Positions 59,872 through 64,000 of a stretch of DNA of 64,000 nucleotides are shown one piece after another (within the stretch, counting starts at the first letter, position 1; every line of letters starts with the position of its first letter). The translations under genes were made by a program, and so were the position numbers. Under the pieces are notes generated by a model, which saw nothing but the letters and a program-made list of their open reading frames with translations, was not told the DNA's origin and ran no database searches. Source of the stretch: VRUE01 sp963705635 (GTDB lineage Bacteria; Actinomycetota; Thermoleophilia; Solirubrobacterales; 70-9); contig CAVPKH010000003.1 in the NCBI GenBank assembly GCA_963705635.1, forward strand, positions 496,001 through 560,000. Direction: 5' to 3'.

Positions 59872-61220
59872 CCACCAGCACCGACACCGAGCGGAACGCG
59901 AGCGTCGCCGAGCGCGGCATGGGCTTCGGCCTGCGCCAGCTCAACCGCCTCGCCGGCTCCGACCTGCTCGACCGCATCCGCCTGCGCAAGCAGGTCGAGC
60001 GCGCCCTCTTCCAGGGCACCAAGAACGGCTTCCGCTCGGCGACCGCCGCCGGGCGCACCTTCAAGGCGGCCCAGCAGCTGGGCAAACCGGCGCGCCAGAA
60101 AAAGGGCAAATCAAAAGGCCTGTTCGACCTCGGCCCCGACGACGAGCAGCAGATGTTCCAGGAGGCCGGCCGCGACTTCGCCGCGGCGAAGATCCGTCCC
60201 GCCGCCCACGACGCCGACGACGCCTGCGCGACGCCGGCCGAGCTGCTGGGCGAAGCCGCCGAGCTCGGGGTCAACATGCTCGGCGTCCCCGAGGAGCTCG
60301 GCGGCGTCATGCACGAGCAGGCCGCGGTGACCAGCGTGCTGATCGGCGAGGCCCTCGCCCACGGCGACATGGGCATCGCCTACGCGGCGCTCGCCCCCGG
60401 CGCCGTCGCCACCGCGATCGGCCACTGGGGCAGCGCCGCGCAGGAGGCCACCTACCTGCCGGCCTTCACCGGCGAGGACGTCCCCGCCGCCGCCCTGGCG
60501 ATCCTCGAGCCACGCCCGCTGTTCGACCCGCTGAAGCTCGAGACCACCGCCAAGAGAAAAGGCGGCGAGTGGGTCCTCAAGGGCGCCAAGTCGCTGCTGG
60601 CCCGGGCCAAGGACTGCGAGCTCTTCGTGATCGCCGCCGAGGCCGAGGGCATCGGCCCGGCGCTGTTCGTGGTCGAGTCCGGCGCCAAAGGGCTCTCGGT
60701 CGAAGCGGAGCCGGCGATGGGCCTGCGGCCCGCCGCCACCGGCCGCCTGCTGATCGAGAACGTGAAGCTGCCGGCCAGCGCCCTACTCGGCGAGGACAAC
60801 GCGAAAGCAAAGGACTACGTCGACTGCATCGACCGCTCGCGGATTGCCTGGTGCGCGCTCGCAACCGGCGCCTCGCAGGCCGTGCTCGACTACGTCATCC
60901 CCTACGTCAACGACCGCCAGGCCTTCGGCGAACCGATCTCCAACCGCCAGGGCGTCGCCTTCGCGGTCTCCGACATCGGCATCGAGAGCGAAGGGATGCG
61001 GCTCGCCACCTACCGGGCTGCCAGCCGCGCCGATCGCGGCGAGAAATTCGCCCGCGAGGCGGCGATCGCGCGGCGGCTCTGCGCCGTCAAGGGCATGCAG
61101 ATCGGCTCCGAAGGAGTGCAGCTGCTCGGCGGCCACGGCTTCGTCAAGGAGCACCCGGTCGAGCGCTGGTACCGAGACCTGCGAGCAGCGGGCGTGATGG
61201 AGGGCGCCCTGCTCGTCTAA
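59868..61220 (+). CDS. Acyl-CoA dehydrogenase-like protein with shortened C-terminus
   Basis: 450 residues from GTG 59868. An unusual N-terminal extension (about 1-85, basic, with GMGFGLRQLNRLAGSDLLDR) precedes the dehydrogenase fold: GVNMLGVPEELGGVMHEQAA, IGEALAHGDMGIAYAALAPG, DRSRIAWCALATGASQAVLD, QAFGEPISNRQGVAFAVSD, LLGGHGFVKEHPVERWYRDL. It stops right after VMEGALLV, so the glutamate-glycine is present but the following helix (GTxxIQ...) is missing. It may be the partner subunit of the intact dehydrogenase encoded next, as in heteromeric FadE pairs. Confidence 0.88.
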   Translation: MTTSTDTERNASVAERGMGFGLRQLNRLAGSDLLDRIRLRKQVERALFQGTKNGFRSATAAGRTFKAAQQLGKPARQKKGKSKGLFDLGPDDEQQMFQEAGRDFAAAKIRPAAHDADDACATPAELLGEAAELGVNMLGVPEELGGVMHEQAAVTSVLIGEALAHGDMGIAYAALAPGAVATAIGHWGSAAQEATYLPAFTGEDVPAAALAILEPRPLFDPLKLETTAKRKGGEWVLKGAKSLLARAKDCELFVIAAEAEGIGPALFVVESGAKGLSVEAEPAMGLRPAATGRLLIENVKLPASALLGEDNAKAKDYVDCIDRSRIAWCALATGASQAVLDYVIPYVNDRQAFGEPISNRQGVAFAVSDIGIESEGMRLATYRAASRADRGEKFAREAAIARRLCAVKGMQIGSEGVQLLGGHGFVKEHPVERWYRDLRAAGVMEGALLV

Positions 61221-61253
61221 GGCGACCGCCGAGACTCGAAGCGAAAGGCAACG

Positions 61254-62459
61254 ATGATCAATCTCGAGATACCCAAGAAGTTCAAGCCGCTGGCGACCCA
61301 GGCCAACCAGGTCGCGACCGAGGTCTTCCGGCCGATCTCGCGCAAGTACGACGAGGCCGAGCACTCCTACCCGAAAGAGCTCGACATGCTGGCCTCGCTG
61401 ATCGACGGCATGAACGAGGGCTCAGACATCGGTGGCGCCGGCGCCGCTGGCGTGCGCCGCGAGAAGAGCGACGACGGCGAGAACCGCAACGGCTCCAACC
61501 TCTCGACCGTGCTCGGCATCATCGAGCTCTGCTGGGGCGACGTCGGCCTGCTGCTCTCGATGCCGCGCCAGGGCCTCGGCAACTCGGCGATCGCCTCGGT
61601 GGCGACCGAGGAGCAGCTCGAAAAGTACGGCGGCAAGTGGGCGGCGATGGCGATCACCGAGCCGGAAGCCGGCTCGGACTCGGCGGCGATCCGCACCACC
61701 GCCGAGCTCGACGGCGACGAGTACGTGCTTAACGGCGAGAAGATCTTCGTCACCTCGGGCGACCGCGCCGACCTGATCGTGGTCTGGGCGACCCTCGATC
61801 GCTCCAAAGGACGGGCGGCGATCAAGTCGTTCATCGTCGAGCGCGACAACCCCGGCCTGAAGTTGGACCGGCTCGAGCACAAGCTCGGCATCCGCGCCTC
61901 CGACACCGCCAACTTCACCCTGCAGGACTGCCGGGTGCCAAAGGAGGCGCTGCTCGGCGACCCCGACGTCAAGGAGAAGGGCTTCGCCGGGGTGATGGAA
62001 ACGTTCGACAACACCCGGCCGCTGGTCGCGGCGATGGCGGTCGGCGTCGCCCGCGCCTCGCTGGAGGAGACGCGCAAGCGCCTCAAGCAGGCCGGGGTCG
62101 AGGTCGATTACTCCACCCCCGCCCTCTCCCAGCACGCCGCCGCGGCACGCTTCCTCGAAATGGAGGCCGACTACGAGGCCGCCTGGCTGCTCACCCTGCA
62201 GGCCGCCTGGATGGCGGACAACAGCAAGCCCAACTCGCTGCAGGCCTCGATGGCCAAGGCGAAGGCCGGCCGCACCTGCGTCGACGTCGCCCTCGGCTGC
62301 GTCGAGCTCTGCGGCAGCGTCGGCTACGGCGAGAACGACCTGCTCGAGAAGTGGGCCCGCGACGCCAAGATCCTCGACCTCTTCGAGGGGACGCAGCAGA
62401 TCCAGCTGCTGATCGTCGCCCGCCAGCTGCTCGGCAAGAGCTCCAGCGAACTGAGGTAG
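61254..62459 (+). CDS. Acyl-CoA dehydrogenase
   Basis: 401 residues. MAITEPEAGSDSAAIRTTAE, NGEKIFVTSGDRADLIVVWA, HKLGIRASDTANFTLQDCRV, CVELCGSVGYGENDLLEKWA and RDAKILDLFEGTQQIQLLIV, with the catalytic glutamate in FEGT. The R-K-T-F segment usual after the helical hairpin is replaced by a divergent VEVDYSTPALSQH. It follows the shortened paralogue by 33 bases, probably forming one complex with it. Chain-length preference unknown. Confidence 0.92.
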   Translation: MINLEIPKKFKPLATQANQVATEVFRPISRKYDEAEHSYPKELDMLASLIDGMNEGSDIGGAGAAGVRREKSDDGENRNGSNLSTVLGIIELCWGDVGLLLSMPRQGLGNSAIASVATEEQLEKYGGKWAAMAITEPEAGSDSAAIRTTAELDGDEYVLNGEKIFVTSGDRADLIVVWATLDRSKGRAAIKSFIVERDNPGLKLDRLEHKLGIRASDTANFTLQDCRVPKEALLGDPDVKEKGFAGVMETFDNTRPLVAAMAVGVARASLEETRKRLKQAGVEVDYSTPALSQHAAAARFLEMEADYEAAWLLTLQAAWMADNSKPNSLQASMAKAKAGRTCVDVALGCVELCGSVGYGENDLLEKWARDAKILDLFEGTQQIQLLIVARQLLGKSSSELR

Positions 62460-62468
62460 CCGGGGCAT

Positions 62469-62519
62469 CCGCGAAACCGTCTCAACCCGCCATATCCGCG
62501 GGTTGAGACGGTTTCGCGG
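62469..62519. terminator. Perfect 22-bp hairpin after the beta-oxidation operon
   Basis: Arms 62469-62490 and 62498-62519 are perfectly complementary around the 7-base loop CATATCC. There is no T-tract. It begins 9 bases after the acyl-CoA dehydrogenase stop and 34 before the next start, the position of a terminator. Its length and perfection also suit a mobile palindrome. Confidence 0.6.
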
Positions 62520-62553
62520 TCGACGGGGGCCGCTCTCAGGCAGACTGCCCGGC

Positions 62554-64000
62554 GTGAACTTCATTGAAGATGTGATGGAGCGGTCGCCGGCTTCGCGGCT
62601 CGGGATCGTCGCCGTCGACGGCGAGGGGAAGCGGCGTGACTGGCACTTCGGCGAACTGATCGCCCAATCGGCCGGGCTCTCGGGGGCGTTTGCGGCGCGG
62701 GGAGTGCGGCGCGGTGACGTGGTGATGATGCTGGTCGGCAACCGGATCGAGTGGGTGCTCTCGCTGCTTGCCTGCTGGCGGATGGGCGCCGTTGCCCTGC
62801 CCTGCAGCACCCAGCTGCGCCGCCACGATCTCGCGCTGCGGGTGGCAGCGGCAGCGCCGAGGCTCTGCGTCGGCGAGGAGAGCCTGCTCGCGGAGCTGCC
62901 CGGCGACGTCGAGACGATGACGATGGCCGCGGTTGCCACCGTCCTCGACGAGGACCGCCCGCAGGCGCCGCCGGCCGCGATCGAGGCGATGGGCGCCGAG
63001 GACCCGGCGCTGATCGTCTTCACCTCCGGCACCACCGGCGAGCCACGCGGCGTCGTTCACGCCTACCGCTACCTGCAGGGCCAGCAAACCCAGGCCGAGC
63101 ACTGGTTCGGCTCGCGCAAGGGCGAGCTGGCCTGGTGCACGACGGCGACGGGATGGTCGAAGTCGGCCCGCAACGTCTTCCTCGCTCCCTGGCTGACCGG
63201 CGCCGCGGCCGTCATCCACGATGGCCGCTTCGACCCCGCGCAGCGGCTCGACTTCGCCGAGGCGCTCGGCGTCAACGTGCTCTGCCAGGCGCCGACCGAG
63301 TACCGCATGCTCGCCAAGCGCGCCGCCCTTCGCCCCCTCCCCGCCCTGCGCCGCATGGTCTCCGCCGGCGAGCCGCTGGACCCGGAGACGATCGCCGCCT
63401 TCGGCGAGGCGCTCGGCCTCGAGCCGGCCGACGGCTACGGCCAGACCGAGACCGGCCACGTCAGTGGCAACCTCGCCGGCGAACCGGTCCGGCGGGGCTC
63501 GATGGGCAAGCCGCTGCCGGGACTGGAGGTCCGCCTGGTCGACTCCGCGCAGGCCGGAGCCGACGGCTCGGGTGCCGGCGAACTTCAGCTGCGCCCCGCC
63601 TCCTCCCCCACCTTCTTCTCGCGCTACCTCGACGGCGAGCGCTTCGAGGGCGAGTGGTGGCCAACCGGCGACCTGGTCCGCGCCGACGAAGAGGGCCACC
63701 TCTACTTCGAGGGACGCGACGACGACATCATCCTCTCCTCCGGCTACCGGATCGGCCCCACCGAGGTCGAGTCGGCGCTGCTCGCCCACCCGGCCGTCGC
63801 CGAGGCGGCCGCCGTCGCCGCCCCCGACCCCGAGCGCGGCGCCGTGGTCAGGGCAATCGTCGTCCCGCGCGAACGCGAGCCCAGCGAGGAGCTGGCCCGC
63901 GAGCTGCAGGAGCACTGCAAACGCGAAACAGCCCCGTACAAGTTCCCCCGCATCGTCGAGTTCGCCGAGGAGCTGCCGAAGACGACCAGCGGCAAGATCA
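62554..64000 (+). CDS. AMP-forming acyl-CoA synthetase, cut by the window end
   Basis: 482 codons from GTG 62554, still open at the end. Adenylate-forming motifs: A3 IVFTSGTTGEPRGVVH, A5 DGYGQTETGHVSGN, A7 WWPTGDLVRADEEG, A8 GRDDDIILSSGYRIGPTEVE and the start of A10 (LPKTTSGKI, with the catalytic lysine). WCTTATGWSKSARNVFLAPW is typical of the medium-chain acyl-CoA synthetase (ACSM) group. It would activate the fatty or aromatic acid that the upstream genes degrade. Only the last 20-40 residues should be missing. Confidence 0.93.
   Translation, partial: MNFIEDVMERSPASRLGIVAVDGEGKRRDWHFGELIAQSAGLSGAFAARGVRRGDVVMMLVGNRIEWVLSLLACWRMGAVALPCSTQLRRHDLALRVAAAAPRLCVGEESLLAELPGDVETMTMAAVATVLDEDRPQAPPAAIEAMGAEDPALIVFTSGTTGEPRGVVHAYRYLQGQQTQAEHWFGSRKGELAWCTTATGWSKSARNVFLAPWLTGAAAVIHDGRFDPAQRLDFAEALGVNVLCQAPTEYRMLAKRAALRPLPALRRMVSAGEPLDPETIAAFGEALGLEPADGYGQTETGHVSGNLAGEPVRRGSMGKPLPGLEVRLVDSAQAGADGSGAGELQLRPASSPTFFSRYLDGERFEGEWWPTGDLVRADEEGHLYFEGRDDDIILSSGYRIGPTEVESALLAHPAVAEAAAVAAPDPERGAVVRAIVVPREREPSEELARELQEHCKRETAPYKFPRIVEFAEELPKTTSGKI

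Overview
The window is very GC-rich, densely packed bacterial DNA. GTG and TTG starts are common, and neighbouring genes often overlap by 4 bases (ATGA). The gene content (ethylmalonyl-CoA pathway enzymes, a FabG4/HtdX-like beta-oxidation operon, GTP-dependent PEP carboxykinase, DUF4333 lipoprotein, AbiEi/DUF559 protein, secreted glucose/sorbosone dehydrogenase-like proteins with PKD domains) suggests a high-GC actinobacterium, most likely of the class Thermoleophilia (Solirubrobacterales-like). The placement is inference from protein style, not from a marker gene. No tRNA, rRNA, CRISPR array or classical insertion sequence was seen.

Layout. 1-6.7 kb: a clpS gene heading an operon with two secreted beta-propeller dehydrogenases, then a small winged-helix regulator and an exported beta-sandwich protein. 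6.8-16.7 kb: ethylmalonyl-CoA mutase, a MaoC hydratase, an acyl-CoA dehydrogenase and a malyl-CoA lyase-type enzyme, a set that points to acetyl-CoA assimilation by the ethylmalonyl-CoA pathway. It is interleaved with folate genes (pabB, pabC) and a DUF559 gene. 16.9-40.3 kb: a large surface-polysaccharide locus with a 12-gene plus-strand operon of glycosyltransferases and accessory enzymes, an ABC exporter (Wzm/Wzt type), a polysaccharide deacetylase, a Wzx-like flippase and further glycosyltransferases. 40.4-46.9 kb: five tandem secreted GH26-like glycoside hydrolases. 47.4-52.8 kb: PEP carboxykinase, a lipoprotein, a succinyl-CoA-synthetase-like pair with a ferredoxin, and an HxlR regulator. 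52.9-64 kb: an MMPL transporter, then a TetR-led beta-oxidation operon and an acyl-CoA synthetase cut by the window end.

The most unusual content is non-coding. (1) Four copies of a roughly 130-150-base structured element occur as two inverted pairs (46925-47415 and 55107-55545). A conserved core sits inside long outer arms that differ completely in sequence between copies yet are self-complementary in each, and the inner stems co-vary. (2) A 44-base palindromic element occurs twice (13791-13834 and 24642-24685). Removing exactly 44 bases restores the reading frame of pabB and reconnects a glycosyltransferase to an upstream ATG that overlaps the preceding gene. (3) A related palindrome with an 18-23-bp stem and 13-base loop occurs three times, two of them as an inverted pair flanking the DUF559 endonuclease-like gene. 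(4) A 14-base motif (RACAAACGTCCAG) lies upstream of three of the five GH26-like genes.

Functionally the window combines growth on acetyl-CoA-yielding substrates (beta-oxidation, ethylmalonyl-CoA pathway, PEP carboxykinase, CoA ligase) with synthesis, export and probable trimming of a surface polysaccharide. Several genes between 14.5 and 22 kb and near 40 kb read with single-base frameshifts. Their number and compensating pattern suggest indel errors in the sequence rather than true decay. The pabB lesion is different, because it coincides exactly with an inserted repeat.
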